Shown here: positions 9,222 through 17,768 of the stretch, one piece after another
Layout of the letters: each line of letters opens with the position of its first letter
How positions within the stretch are numbered: position 1 is the stretch's first letter
DNA from: a virus
Direction: 5' to 3' (one strand)
Virus record (IMG/VR): IMGVR_UViG_3300008262_000226
Location: 1-64,000 of that record
Length of the DNA: 64,000 nucleotides
Translations under genes and position numbers: made by a program
Notes under the pieces: model-generated
Told to the model about the DNA's origin: nothing
Seen by the model: the letters and a program-made list of their open reading frames with translations, nothing else
Database searches by the model: none

Positions 9222-9261
9222 ATTGTTCATGCACTGTTTCCCCATTTGAAATACTCTTTTT

Positions 9262-9269
9262 CATAAATA
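9262..9269 (+). promoter_or_regulatory. Late promoter CATAAATA before gp18
   Basis: CATAAATA lies 43 nt before the sheath gene, in the only sizeable gap of this block, and fits the NATAAATA consensus. Confidence 0.65.
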
Positions 9270-9311
9270 TTTGTAGTTAAAAAATGAACTAATTTCATCG
9301 AGGAGACAAAC

Positions 9312-10925
9312 ATGGCAGGTCAAGTATCACCTGGAATTGTTCTAAGAGAGCGTGATTTAACAGCACAAACTGTAGTTAATACTTTAGCAAACACTGCTGC
9401 CTTTGTTGGTAGTTTTGCAAAGGGTCCTGTTGGTGTAGTTACTAATATCGCTACAGAGAAAGAACTCTTAGAGACATTCGGTGCCCCTAACGCAAATAAT
9501 TACGAAGATTGGTTTGTAGCTCAAACCTTCTTATCATACGGTGGTCAACTATTAGTAGTAAGAGTTGAAGATACCTCTCTCAAAAATGCTGTTGATGACA
9601 CAACCGCAACAGCAATTCTTGTTAATGACAAAGCAGATTTTGATGCAAATTTTGCTTCATATGACTGGAAATTTGCTGCTAGAACAGCAGGAACTTGGGC
9701 AAACGGTTTAAAAATTGCTATAGTTGATGGTGGAGTAACCAATTACGCAACTGCTACTCTTTACGGAACTGTTCTCTGGAGTACGGTTGCAAATGATCCA
9801 GGTAGTGCCGATGATCTTCACATCGCAGTGTTGGATGCAAACAATAATGTTCTAGAAACATTTTTATATGTTTCACGTTTGTCTACTGCCAGAGATTCTC
9901 AAGGTGCTTCTAATTACTACAAAGATGTAATTAATAACCGTTCTCAATACATTTATGCAGGACCCGAAAATGCTGCTGCAGGTGAATCAGATGTAACTCT
10001 CGCTGGTGGTGTTGATTCATACACAACTGTAGTTGCTGATATTACAGCGGCATATGACCTATTCGCAGACGCAGAAGAAATTACATTCGATTTTATTCTT
10101 GCTGGAGGTAGTCTAGCAGTTGAAGCTGATCAAGTAACAAAGGCACAAAAAACTATTGATCTAGCATCTACAAGAAAAGACTGCATTGCTTTCGTTTCTC
10201 CTCACAAAGGATTTTTAACATTGGCATCTGCATCAGCAAAGAGAGATGATATCATCACTTTCTTTGATAGTGTAGGAAGCAGCACTTCATATGCAGTATT
10301 TGATAGCGGATATAAGTATATCTACGATCGTTATAACGATACTTACAGATACATTCCTTGCAATGGAGATGTTGCTGGGCTATGTGTTCAGACTTCATTG
10401 AATGCTGAAGATTGGTTCTCCCCCGCTGGAAATGCCAGAGGAAATATTAAAAATGCGGTAAAACTAGCATACACTCCTTCAAAAACAGATAGAGACAAAC
10501 TCTATCTCAAGAGAATCAATCCAATTGCTTCTTTCCCTGGTCAAGGTGTAGTTTTATTTGGTGATAAAACAGCTCTTGCTACTCCAAGTGCTTTTGATAG
10601 AATCAATGTTCGCCGTCTATTCCTCGCGGTAGAAAAGCGTATCAATCAACTTGCTAAGAATGTTCTATTTGAATTAAATGACGAAGCACTAAGAGCATCG
10701 TTCACTAATGCTGCTGTTGGGTATCTAACAGAAGTTCAAGCAAAGCGTGGAGTTATTGATTTCTTAGTTGTATGTGACGACACAAACAACACGGCAGATG
10801 TTATTGATAGAAATGAGTTTGTTGCTGAGATCTACCTCAAGCCAACTCGTTCAATTAACTTCATCACTCTTACCTTTGTTGCTACTCGCACTGGAGTAAG
10901 TTTTGCTGAAGTCGTCGGTAGATGA
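9312..10925 (+). CDS. 18: gp18 tail sheath protein
   Basis: A 537-residue contractile sheath subunit. The N-terminus (SPGIVLRERDLT) and C-terminus (a long segment ending FVATRTGVSFAEVVGR) are the conserved interlocking arms of phage sheath proteins. It is shorter than T4 gp18 (659 residues), mainly by a smaller variable outer domain in the middle. It follows a late promoter and an AGGAG ribosome site, and precedes the tail tube gene. Confidence 0.85.
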   Translation: MAGQVSPGIVLRERDLTAQTVVNTLANTAAFVGSFAKGPVGVVTNIATEKELLETFGAPNANNYEDWFVAQTFLSYGGQLLVVRVEDTSLKNAVDDTTATAILVNDKADFDANFASYDWKFAARTAGTWANGLKIAIVDGGVTNYATATLYGTVLWSTVANDPGSADDLHIAVLDANNNVLETFLYVSRLSTARDSQGASNYYKDVINNRSQYIYAGPENAAAGESDVTLAGGVDSYTTVVADITAAYDLFADAEEITFDFILAGGSLAVEADQVTKAQKTIDLASTRKDCIAFVSPHKGFLTLASASAKRDDIITFFDSVGSSTSYAVFDSGYKYIYDRYNDTYRYIPCNGDVAGLCVQTSLNAEDWFSPAGNARGNIKNAVKLAYTPSKTDRDKLYLKRINPIASFPGQGVVLFGDKTALATPSAFDRINVRRLFLAVEKRINQLAKNVLFELNDEALRASFTNAAVGYLTEVQAKRGVIDFLVVCDDTNNTADVIDRNEFVAEIYLKPTRSINFITLTFVATRTGVSFAEVVGR

Positions 10926-10956
10926 TTTGTATAGGTAAAACAACGAGGTAAAAACA

Positions 10957-11547
10957 ATGGCAAACTCAAACATTCAAAATTTCTTAAACACTATTCAGAA
11001 TGGTGTTAGACCCAATCTATTTGAGGTTCAATTTGCTTTCCCATCAGGATTGACTCTTCCTGCTGGAGTAGATGCAACTTCAACTCTACTTTGCAAATCT
11101 GCTGCTCTTCCAGCATCTAATTTAGGTGTGATTGAAGTTCCTTTCAGAGGAAGAACAGTAAAGATTGCTGGAGATAGAACATTCGATACATGGACTGCAA
11201 CCTTTATCAATGATACTGGTTTTGCAATCCGTGAAGCAATGGAGAAGTGGATGCAAGCAATTAATTATCATGAAAGAAATACTGCTACTCACGTCAGCCC
11301 TGCTGATACTGGCAGCAATAGATATACAACTGATTTAATTGTTAAACAACTCAAGAGAGATTCAAACGCAGGTGGAACTGCAGTAACCTCATACAAACTA
11401 TGGGGATGCTTCCCAACTAACATTTCTCAAATTGATCTTGCTTATGATAGCAACGATCAAGTTGAAGATTTTACGGTTGAATTCCAACTTCAGTATTGGA
11501 CTCGTGGAACTGGAACTGACACAACTAACGTTGTTGCTGGTGCATAA
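10957..11547 (+). CDS. 19: gp19 tail tube protein
   Basis: A 196-residue tail tube subunit, homologous to T4 gp19, which stacks as hexamers inside the sheath. The opening (NIQNFLNTIQNGVRPNLFEV) and the motif CKSAALPASNLG are hallmarks of tube proteins. CGAGG ribosome site upstream; lies directly between sheath and portal, as in T4. Confidence 0.9.
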   Translation: MANSNIQNFLNTIQNGVRPNLFEVQFAFPSGLTLPAGVDATSTLLCKSAALPASNLGVIEVPFRGRTVKIAGDRTFDTWTATFINDTGFAIREAMEKWMQAINYHERNTATHVSPADTGSNRYTTDLIVKQLKRDSNAGGTAVTSYKLWGCFPTNISQIDLAYDSNDQVEDFTVEFQLQYWTRGTGTDTTNVVAGA

Positions 11548-11550
11548 ATA
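11543..11550 (+). promoter_or_regulatory. Late promoter CATAAATA before gp20
   Basis: CATAAATA overlaps the gp19 stop codon and precedes the portal gene by 28 nt. Confidence 0.6.
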
Positions 11551-11578
11551 CAGTATCGGTAAGTGAGACAATTTAAAT

Positions 11579-13207
11579 ATGAGTCAACTTTTTGGATTCT
11601 CAATTAAAAGCAAAGCGGAGGAATTGAAAGGTCAATCTCCAATTCCTCCCAATGCTGATGATGCAGTAACCACCGTAGCTGGTGGTTATTTTGGTTCGTA
11701 CGTAGATATTGATGGAGTAGCGAGAAATGAGTTTGATCTTATCAAACGCTACCGCGATATGTCTATGCACCCAGAGGTTGACTCTGCGATTGATGAAATT
11801 GTAAACGAAGCAATCAACTCTAGTTTAGATGACTCACCAGTTCAAATTGAACTTTCAAATCTTGAAGTAGGCGAACCAATCAAAAGAAAAATTCGTGAAG
11901 AGTTTGATTATCTAAAGCGTCTACTATCCTTTGATACCAGAGCGCATGAAATTTTTAGAACTTGGTATATTGATGGTCGTTTATATTACCATAAAGTTAT
12001 CGATCTGTCTAATCCTAAATCGGGTATTACTGAACTCAGATTCATCGACCCACTGAAGATCAAAAAGGTCAGAGTTCAAAACAAAGATCCTAAGTTCAAC
12101 ACAGTTCTTTCGGCAAATAGAGGTGGTGTTGATACAGCAATGTCATATGACTTTGGTGAATATGTAGAATACTACATGTATAATCCAAAGGGATTTATCA
12201 GTTCAACCTTCGATGTCAACAACGCAACGAGTGGCGTCAAGATTGCAAACGATGCTATCACATATGTAACATCAGGTTTACAAGATCTCAACAAAAAGAT
12301 GGTGTTGAGTTTCTTACACAAGTCAATCAAATCACTTAACCAGTTACGCATGATTGAAGATGCGCTGGTTATCTACAGACTTTCCCGCGCACCAGAACGC
12401 CGTATTTTCTACATCGATGTAGGCAATCTTCCTAAGGTAAAAGCAGAGCAATACCTTCGTGAAGTTATGGCTCGCTATCGTAACAAACTTGTGTATGATG
12501 CACAAACTGGTGAAATCCGCGATGACAAAAAGCATATGAGTATGCTTGAGGATTTCTGGCTCCCTCGTCGTGAAGGTGGTAGAGGAACTGAAATCACCAC
12601 GCTTCCTGGTGGTCAAAACCTCGGTGAACTCAAGGATGTTGAGTATTTTAAAAAGAAACTTTACAACTCACTCAACCTTCCACCATCGCGTTTAGATGAT
12701 GCCAACCAAGGATTTTCACTTGGTCGTTCATCTGAGATTCTACGCGATGAACTTAAGTTTGCAAAGTGGATTGCAAGACTTCGTAAGAAGTTTAGCGCAC
12801 TGTTCCACGACATGCTTAAGACTCAACTCATTCTAAAAGGAGTTATCGCTCCTGAAGATTGGGATGAAATGCAAGAGCATATTCAATATGATTTCCAGTT
12901 TGATAATCATTTTGAAGAACTCAAGCAAGCAGAACTCATGGGCAATCGCCTTCAGGTTGCAACTGCTCTCGATCCTTTCCTCGGAAAGTATTACTCAATC
13001 GAGTATGTAAGAAAGCAAGTTCTTATGCAAACTGATGCTGAGTATGATGAAATCTCCAAGCAAATGGAAGATGAGATTGCGGAAGGTAAGATTCCCGATC
13101 CCATTCATACTAATTTAATGAATGCAGCAACTTTGGAAGTGGGAGCATTGCCTCCGCCACCTCCAGCTCCTGTTGCTCCATCTAAACCCAAAACATCAGA
13201 AAAATAA
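11579..13207 (+). CDS. 20: gp20 portal vertex protein
   Basis: A 542-residue portal protein, the dodecameric ring through which DNA enters and leaves and on which the head assembles. The N-terminal half contains YRDMSMHPEVDSAIDEIVNE, the classic T4-like portal motif; the C-terminus is proline-rich and probably flexible. Length is normal for cyanophages (T4 524). It is followed by scaffold and protease genes. Confidence 0.92.
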   Translation: MSQLFGFSIKSKAEELKGQSPIPPNADDAVTTVAGGYFGSYVDIDGVARNEFDLIKRYRDMSMHPEVDSAIDEIVNEAINSSLDDSPVQIELSNLEVGEPIKRKIREEFDYLKRLLSFDTRAHEIFRTWYIDGRLYYHKVIDLSNPKSGITELRFIDPLKIKKVRVQNKDPKFNTVLSANRGGVDTAMSYDFGEYVEYYMYNPKGFISSTFDVNNATSGVKIANDAITYVTSGLQDLNKKMVLSFLHKSIKSLNQLRMIEDALVIYRLSRAPERRIFYIDVGNLPKVKAEQYLREVMARYRNKLVYDAQTGEIRDDKKHMSMLEDFWLPRREGGRGTEITTLPGGQNLGELKDVEYFKKKLYNSLNLPPSRLDDANQGFSLGRSSEILRDELKFAKWIARLRKKFSALFHDMLKTQLILKGVIAPEDWDEMQEHIQYDFQFDNHFEELKQAELMGNRLQVATALDPFLGKYYSIEYVRKQVLMQTDAEYDEISKQMEDEIAEGKIPDPIHTNLMNAATLEVGALPPPPPAPVAPSKPKTSEK

Positions 13208-13210
13208 ATA
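13203..13210 (+). promoter_or_regulatory. Late promoter AATAAATA
   Basis: AATAAATA overlaps the gp20 stop, followed by a short palindromic AT stretch, 21 nt before the next gene. Confidence 0.5.
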
Positions 13211-13230
13211 ATTTATTATAGGTAAATTAA

Positions 13231-13431
13231 ATGGATACTATTGAAGTTGTAAATGCCATTCGTGATGGTAATCGTGTTCAAGCACTTGACAAAATTGCTG
13301 ACATCCTCTACGGAAAAGCAGCAGAAGCAATGAAAGATTATAAGCAAACAGTTGCTCAAACATTTTTCGATCAACCTGAAGCTCCTGAAGAGGAGGTAGA
13401 AGAAACACCAGCAGAGGAACCACAACAATGA
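13231..13431 (+). CDS. Small prohead core protein candidate (gp67 position)
   Basis: A 66-residue protein with a helical N-terminal half and an acidic, proline-rich tail. In T4 the small prohead core protein gp67 is encoded here, between portal and the gp21 protease, and is likewise small and acidic. Sequence identity to gp67 is not obvious to me, so the name rests on position and character. ATGA overlap with gene 21. Confidence 0.55.
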   Translation: MDTIEVVNAIRDGNRVQALDKIADILYGKAAEAMKDYKQTVAQTFFDQPEAPEEEVEETPAEEPQQ

Positions 13432-14072
13432 AACTAATCACCGAAGCAATTGAGGATATTCAAATCCTCGAAGAAGAAACCAACGGTAAAAAAAATCTTT
13501 ACATTGAAGGTGTATTCCTTCAAGGAGATATTAAAAACCGCAACGGTCGTGTATATCCCTTTGGCGTTCTAGAACGCGAAGTTGGTAGATACACTGAACA
13601 GTATGTAAATGTTGGTCGTGCTCTCGGTGAACTAGGTCATCCTGATGGTCCTACTGTTAACTTGGATCGCGTGTCACATAAAATTGTTTCTCTAAAAGCA
13701 GAAGGTTCTAATTTTATTGGTAAAGCACAGATCCTAAATACTCCCATGGGAAACATTGCTAAGTCACTTTTGGAATCAGGAGTAAAGCTTGGCGTTTCTT
13801 CAAGGGGCATGGGTTCTATCGAAGAGAAGAACGGTGCCAATTATGTTCGTGATGATTTCATGCTTGCAACTGCTGCCGACATCGTAGCAGATCCCTCCGC
13901 ACCTGACGCATTTGTGAACGGAATTATGGAAGGTAAAGAGTGGGTATGGGAAAATGGCATTATTAAGGAAGTTAATATTGCTAAATATCATAAGTATATT
14001 TCTGAATCTACCAGAAAAAATCTTGAGGAGAGGTCACTGAAAGCGTTCAGTCACTTCTTACAAAGTTTGTAA
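13428..14072 (+). CDS. 21: gp21 prohead core protease
   Basis: A 214-residue serine protease (phage prohead protease, herpes assemblin-like fold) that cleaves scaffold and capsid proteins during head maturation. Recognisable parts are GDIKNRNGRVYP near the start, ELGHP (catalytic His at about residue 66), and GVSSRGMGS with the catalytic Ser at about 126. It lies between the core protein and gp22 scaffold, its substrate. Confidence 0.9.
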   Translation: MKLITEAIEDIQILEEETNGKKNLYIEGVFLQGDIKNRNGRVYPFGVLEREVGRYTEQYVNVGRALGELGHPDGPTVNLDRVSHKIVSLKAEGSNFIGKAQILNTPMGNIAKSLLESGVKLGVSSRGMGSIEEKNGANYVRDDFMLATAADIVADPSAPDAFVNGIMEGKEWVWENGIIKEVNIAKYHKYISESTRKNLEERSLKAFSHFLQSL

Positions 14073-14075
14073 TTT

Positions 14076-14083
14076 CATAAATA
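14076..14083 (+). promoter_or_regulatory. Late promoter CATAAATA before gp22
   Basis: CATAAATA 41 nt before the scaffold gene, directly after the protease stop. Confidence 0.65.
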
Positions 14084-14124
14084 ATCATAGAATAAACACA
14101 TATTAGAATTACGAGGAATCTCAA

Positions 14125-15252
14125 ATGTCAGATAACTTAAACGAAAAGTTTGAGGAGCTTGTAACTGAATCAGAAGTTGGCACTAGTGCGCTCTCCCCCG
14201 CTATCGTTCCTGGTCAATCATCTGGTATCGGTCAATACATGCATCCCGTTACTGGTCAAGTAAGCGACGCACAAACACGCGGCGGTCACAAAGACTCAGG
14301 TTTTGAACTATCCACTTCCCTTGCTCCTGGTCAATCAGAGGAAGATAATGGTGGTTCAACTTTCGAAGAACCAGAAGGAAAGGATAATCCTGGAGCAAAA
14401 GCTGCTAAGCATAACAGCAAAGTTAGCGATGAGCAAACCCGTGGTAAGCACCAAGATTCAGGTTTCTCGGTTAAGTCATCTGGTTATGGTGTCGAAAACG
14501 GCCCCAACAATACAAAAGTATTTGGTATGGAAGCAATCAAATATTCCGCTGCGGAAGATGTTGCTGCCCTAACCGAAGGCGAAGAGTTCTCAGAAGAGTT
14601 CAAAGCAAAGGCAACTACAATCTTTGAAGCTGCTGTTAAGTCGCGCATCGAAGAGCAAGTAACTGCTATTGCTTCAACCCTAGAAGAGCAGTTCTCCGCC
14701 AAACTACAAGAGGAAATTGCTACCCTCTCAGAGAAAGTTGATGAAACTCTCCAGTATGCAATCACCACTTGGGTAGAAGAGAACCAAGTTGCACTCGATG
14801 CAGGTCTCAAGCTTGAGATTGCAGAAGAGTTCATGGGTGGTCTCAAAAAAGTTTTTGAAGATAACTACCTCAGCATTCCCGACGAGAAGATTCAAGTCGT
14901 GGAAGAAATGACCGAGGAGCTTTGTGAAATGGAAACACGCCTTAACGAACAGGTTGAGCGTAATATTGAACTTAATAATAAACTCGCTGGATATCAAAAA
15001 ACTGTAATCCTCAATCAAATGAGCGAGGGTCTAGTTGATACCCAAAGAGAAAAACTTGCTTCTCTCGCTGAAGGCGTAGAGTTTGTCTCTGAAGAAGACT
15101 TCAAAGGCAAAGTTTCAACCCTCATCTCTAGTTACTTCCCTAAGCATGTTGTAACTGAGCAAGTAACACCTGAAGTCTCTGGCGATGCATCTGCAGAACA
15201 TTCCCCAGTAATGGCGGCATATCTACAGGCGCTATCACGCTGGAGCAACTGA
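14125..15252 (+). CDS. 22: gp22 prohead core scaffolding protein
   Basis: A 375-residue acidic scaffold protein. The first 130 residues are low-complexity with two similar segments (DAQTRGGHKDSGFE and DEQTRGKHQDSGFS), then a long helical, Glu-rich region (about 140-340) as expected for the core scaffold that gp21 degrades. A GAGGAA ribosome site precedes it. The repeated N-terminal segment is a feature I have not matched to T4. Confidence 0.85.
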   Translation: MSDNLNEKFEELVTESEVGTSALSPAIVPGQSSGIGQYMHPVTGQVSDAQTRGGHKDSGFELSTSLAPGQSEEDNGGSTFEEPEGKDNPGAKAAKHNSKVSDEQTRGKHQDSGFSVKSSGYGVENGPNNTKVFGMEAIKYSAAEDVAALTEGEEFSEEFKAKATTIFEAAVKSRIEEQVTAIASTLEEQFSAKLQEEIATLSEKVDETLQYAITTWVEENQVALDAGLKLEIAEEFMGGLKKVFEDNYLSIPDEKIQVVEEMTEELCEMETRLNEQVERNIELNNKLAGYQKTVILNQMSEGLVDTQREKLASLAEGVEFVSEEDFKGKVSTLISSYFPKHVVTEQVTPEVSGDASAEHSPVMAAYLQALSRWSN

Positions 15253-15297
15253 TCATAACGTAAAAACAATCCACTAAACTCAAAGGAGTAAAGCAAA

Positions 15298-16713
15298 ATG
15301 TCAGATTCAAGACTTTTGCAGGAAAAGTGGGCACCTGTTCTTAATCACGGTGGCCTCCCTGAAATCAAGGATGCATATCGTAAACAGGTTGTCGCCACCC
15401 TGCTAGAAAACCAAGAGCGTGCAGTTCGTGAAGAGTATGGAATGCTCAACGAAGTTGCTGTCAACTCGCTTGGCGCTACTTCCATTTCACCTGCTGGTTC
15501 AGCTCTATCATCTACCAACACTGCTGGTCTCGCTGGTTTCGATCCTATCCTAATCAGCCTAATTCGCCGTTCAATGCCCAACCTTGTCGCTTATGACATC
15601 GCTGGCGTTCAACCAATGAGCGGTCCTACTGGTCTTATCTTCGCAATGCGTGCTCGTTACGAAGCACAAGACGGTGCAGAAGCTCTATACTACGAGCCAG
15701 ACGAAGCATTCTCAACCAACTACGATGCTACTCAGGGCGCTTACAGCGTTCGTAACGCATCTGGTTCAGGTGGAGACGCTGAGGGCAACAACCCTGCTGT
15801 TCTTAACGACGGCACTCCTGGCACCTACGAAGTTGCTCGTGGCATGAGCCGTGAGACTTCTGAAACTCTAGGCGAAGCAAACAAGCTTTTCCGCGAAATG
15901 AGCTTCAGCATCGAGAAGACTTCGGTAACTGCGAAGACTCGTGCTCTCAAGGCAGAATACACCCTAGAACTCGCTCAAGACCTCAAGGCTATTCATGGTC
16001 TTGATGCCGAGCAAGAGCTCGCCAACCTACTCTCAAGCGAGATCCTCGCTGAGATCAACCGTGAGATCATCCGTACCGTCTACACTGTTGCACTTCCTGG
16101 TGCTCAGAACGACGTTGCTACTCAGGGTACTTTCGACCTTGATATCGATTCAAACGGTCGTTGGATGGCAGAGAAGTTCAAGGGTCTCCTATTCCAGATT
16201 CAGCGTGATGCAAACGCTATCGGTCAGTTAACACGTAGAGGTAAGGGCAACTTCATGATCTGCTCAGCAGACGTTGCTTCCGCTATGAGCATGGCTGGTA
16301 TGCTTGACTACGCTCCTGCTCTCAACACTTCACTCAACGTTGATGACACTGGTAACGTATTTGCTGGTGTTCTCCAGGGTGGTATCCGTGTTTACATCGA
16401 TCCATTCGGTGCTCCTATCTATAGTCAGTCACAAGCTGCTAAGCACTACTATGTTATGGGTTACAAGGGCACATCACCTTATGATGCTGGTCTCTTCTAT
16501 TGCCCATACGTTCCTCTCCAAATGGTTCGTTCGATCAATCCTGACACCTTCCAGCCTAAGATTGGCTTCAAGACTCGTTACGGCATGGTCAGCAACCCAT
16601 TCGTCTCGACCACTAACACCAACGGTATCGCTGGTGCTACTCCTGACGGTTCAACTCTCACTGCTAATACCAACCAGTATTACAGAAGAGTTAAGGTTAT
16701 CAACCTCACCTGA
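15298..16713 (+). CDS. 23: gp23 major capsid protein
   Basis: A 471-residue HK97-fold capsid protein. The N-terminal part should be removed by gp21 protease during maturation, probably after the Glu in the stretch near residues 60-65 by analogy with T4. Sequence is rich in GC-favoured, optimal codons compared with its neighbours, consistent with very high expression. AAAGGAG ribosome site 8 nt upstream; no separate late promoter, so it reads through from gp22. Confidence 0.95.
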   Translation: MSDSRLLQEKWAPVLNHGGLPEIKDAYRKQVVATLLENQERAVREEYGMLNEVAVNSLGATSISPAGSALSSTNTAGLAGFDPILISLIRRSMPNLVAYDIAGVQPMSGPTGLIFAMRARYEAQDGAEALYYEPDEAFSTNYDATQGAYSVRNASGSGGDAEGNNPAVLNDGTPGTYEVARGMSRETSETLGEANKLFREMSFSIEKTSVTAKTRALKAEYTLELAQDLKAIHGLDAEQELANLLSSEILAEINREIIRTVYTVALPGAQNDVATQGTFDLDIDSNGRWMAEKFKGLLFQIQRDANAIGQLTRRGKGNFMICSADVASAMSMAGMLDYAPALNTSLNVDDTGNVFAGVLQGGIRVYIDPFGAPIYSQSQAAKHYYVMGYKGTSPYDAGLFYCPYVPLQMVRSINPDTFQPKIGFKTRYGMVSNPFVSTTNTNGIAGATPDGSTLTANTNQYYRRVKVINLT

Positions 16714-16731
16714 TTCTCAGGTAAATACTTT

Positions 16732-16757
16732 GACCCCCGCAAGGGGGTCTTTTTTTA
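16732..16757 (+). terminator. Strong intrinsic terminator after gp23
   Basis: Seven-base GC-rich stem (16732-16738 with 16743-16749), a GCAA tetraloop and a run of eight T. It ends the capsid transcript. Confidence 0.9.
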
Positions 16758-16761
16758 TGCA

Positions 16762-16769
16762 AATAAATA
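16762..16769 (+). promoter_or_regulatory. Late promoter AATAAATA after the capsid terminator
   Basis: AATAAATA directly after the terminator and 20 nt before the next start, so the next tail gene has its own late start. Confidence 0.6.
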
Positions 16770-16788
16770 GAGAAAAAAGGATAAGGTC

Positions 16789-17280
16789 ATGCCTGCAAAA
16801 TGGTTTGAAGAGCAACCAAGTAATAGAAATTTTCTTGCTCCTTCAGGATTTAAAATATCATTAGAATTATTTCCTGGTGTAGATTTTTTCTGCCAACAAG
16901 CAAGCATTCCAGATATTAGTGTGGGTTTCACCGAAGTATCAACTCCATTTAGAGGAGTTCCTATAGTATCATCTGGTGGTATTACATATGGAGATTTACG
17001 ATTAAAATTTATTATAGATGAAGATCTACATAATTATCAAACTATATTTAAATGGATAGAAAAAAATAATCTTGCTAGGGAGTATTCTGAAGACACTATA
17101 GAATATTCAAAGGGAGAATTATTAATTTTAAATAGTAACATGAAAAGAAATAGAGTAGTTTATTTTACAGATTTATTTCCAGTAAGTTTAACTGGAGTAG
17201 ACTTTGATGTTGCTGACACTGATGTGGATTATTTGACAGCAGATGTTACTTTAAAGTTCAGAGAATTTAGATTTAATTAA
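16789..17280 (+). CDS. Tail tube-like/tail completion protein (gp3 position)
   Basis: A 163-residue protein with a tail-tube fold signature: CQQASIPDISVGFTEVSTPF near residue 36 and an alternating beta pattern ending in LKFREFRFN. Cyanophages carry the tail completion and sheath stabiliser gp3 at this place, between gp23 and uvsY, so that is the best name; a baseplate tube initiator (gp54-like) is the alternative. The codon use is AT-rich compared with gp23. Confidence 0.6.
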   Translation: MPAKWFEEQPSNRNFLAPSGFKISLELFPGVDFFCQQASIPDISVGFTEVSTPFRGVPIVSSGGITYGDLRLKFIIDEDLHNYQTIFKWIEKNNLAREYSEDTIEYSKGELLILNSNMKRNRVVYFTDLFPVSLTGVDFDVADTDVDYLTADVTLKFREFRFN

Positions 17281-17291
17281 TGGAGTAATTT

Positions 17292-17768
17292 ATGAAGTTT
17301 GATGATTTGAGAAACCTTTTTAATCATGTTAAATCAGAATGGCAAGAAGATTCACATATCGACTTCCAGTTTAAAAACAAACAATACTCAGCAGACCTAG
17401 CACAAATCTCGCTAGACATCCCTTATCAACACAATAAATATTTAAACTTCTACAACGATTTTTCTACCGAGAAGACAGCACTGGAATTCCAGTATCGTAT
17501 GAAGTTAAAAGAAAAAAGAGAATATTATCAAGGCGAAGCCGATCCTGAAGTTTACAAAGAAAAACCTTTTGGGCAATCCATCAAAACATCCGAGAAGATG
17601 AAAGTATACCTCGAAGCGGATGAGGATTTAATTAATATTGAGATGAAAATAGAGTTTATTAATAAGGCACTTTTCTTTTTGGATAATGTTCTTAAAATGA
17701 TTTCCAATAGAAGTTTCCAAATTAAAAACGCTATCGAGTGGGAGAAATTTATTAACGGTAGCACCTAA
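17292..17768 (+). CDS. uvsY: UvsY recombination mediator
   Basis: A 158-residue protein like T4 UvsY, which loads UvsX recombinase on gp32-coated single-stranded DNA. The shared core is the helix RMKLKEKREYYQGEADPE and the later SEKMKVYLEADEDL, both aligned in order with T4. GGAG ribosome site; the stop overlaps uvsW by one base, and the two genes act in the same recombination pathway. Confidence 0.85.
   Translation: MKFDDLRNLFNHVKSEWQEDSHIDFQFKNKQYSADLAQISLDIPYQHNKYLNFYNDFSTEKTALEFQYRMKLKEKREYYQGEADPEVYKEKPFGQSIKTSEKMKVYLEADEDLINIEMKIEFINKALFFLDNVLKMISNRSFQIKNAIEWEKFINGST

Noticed and set aside
16304-16864. Plus-strand ORF of 186 codons overlapping gp23
   Set aside because: It is a shifted reading of the biased capsid codons (many Ser/Leu) and runs over the capsid terminator.
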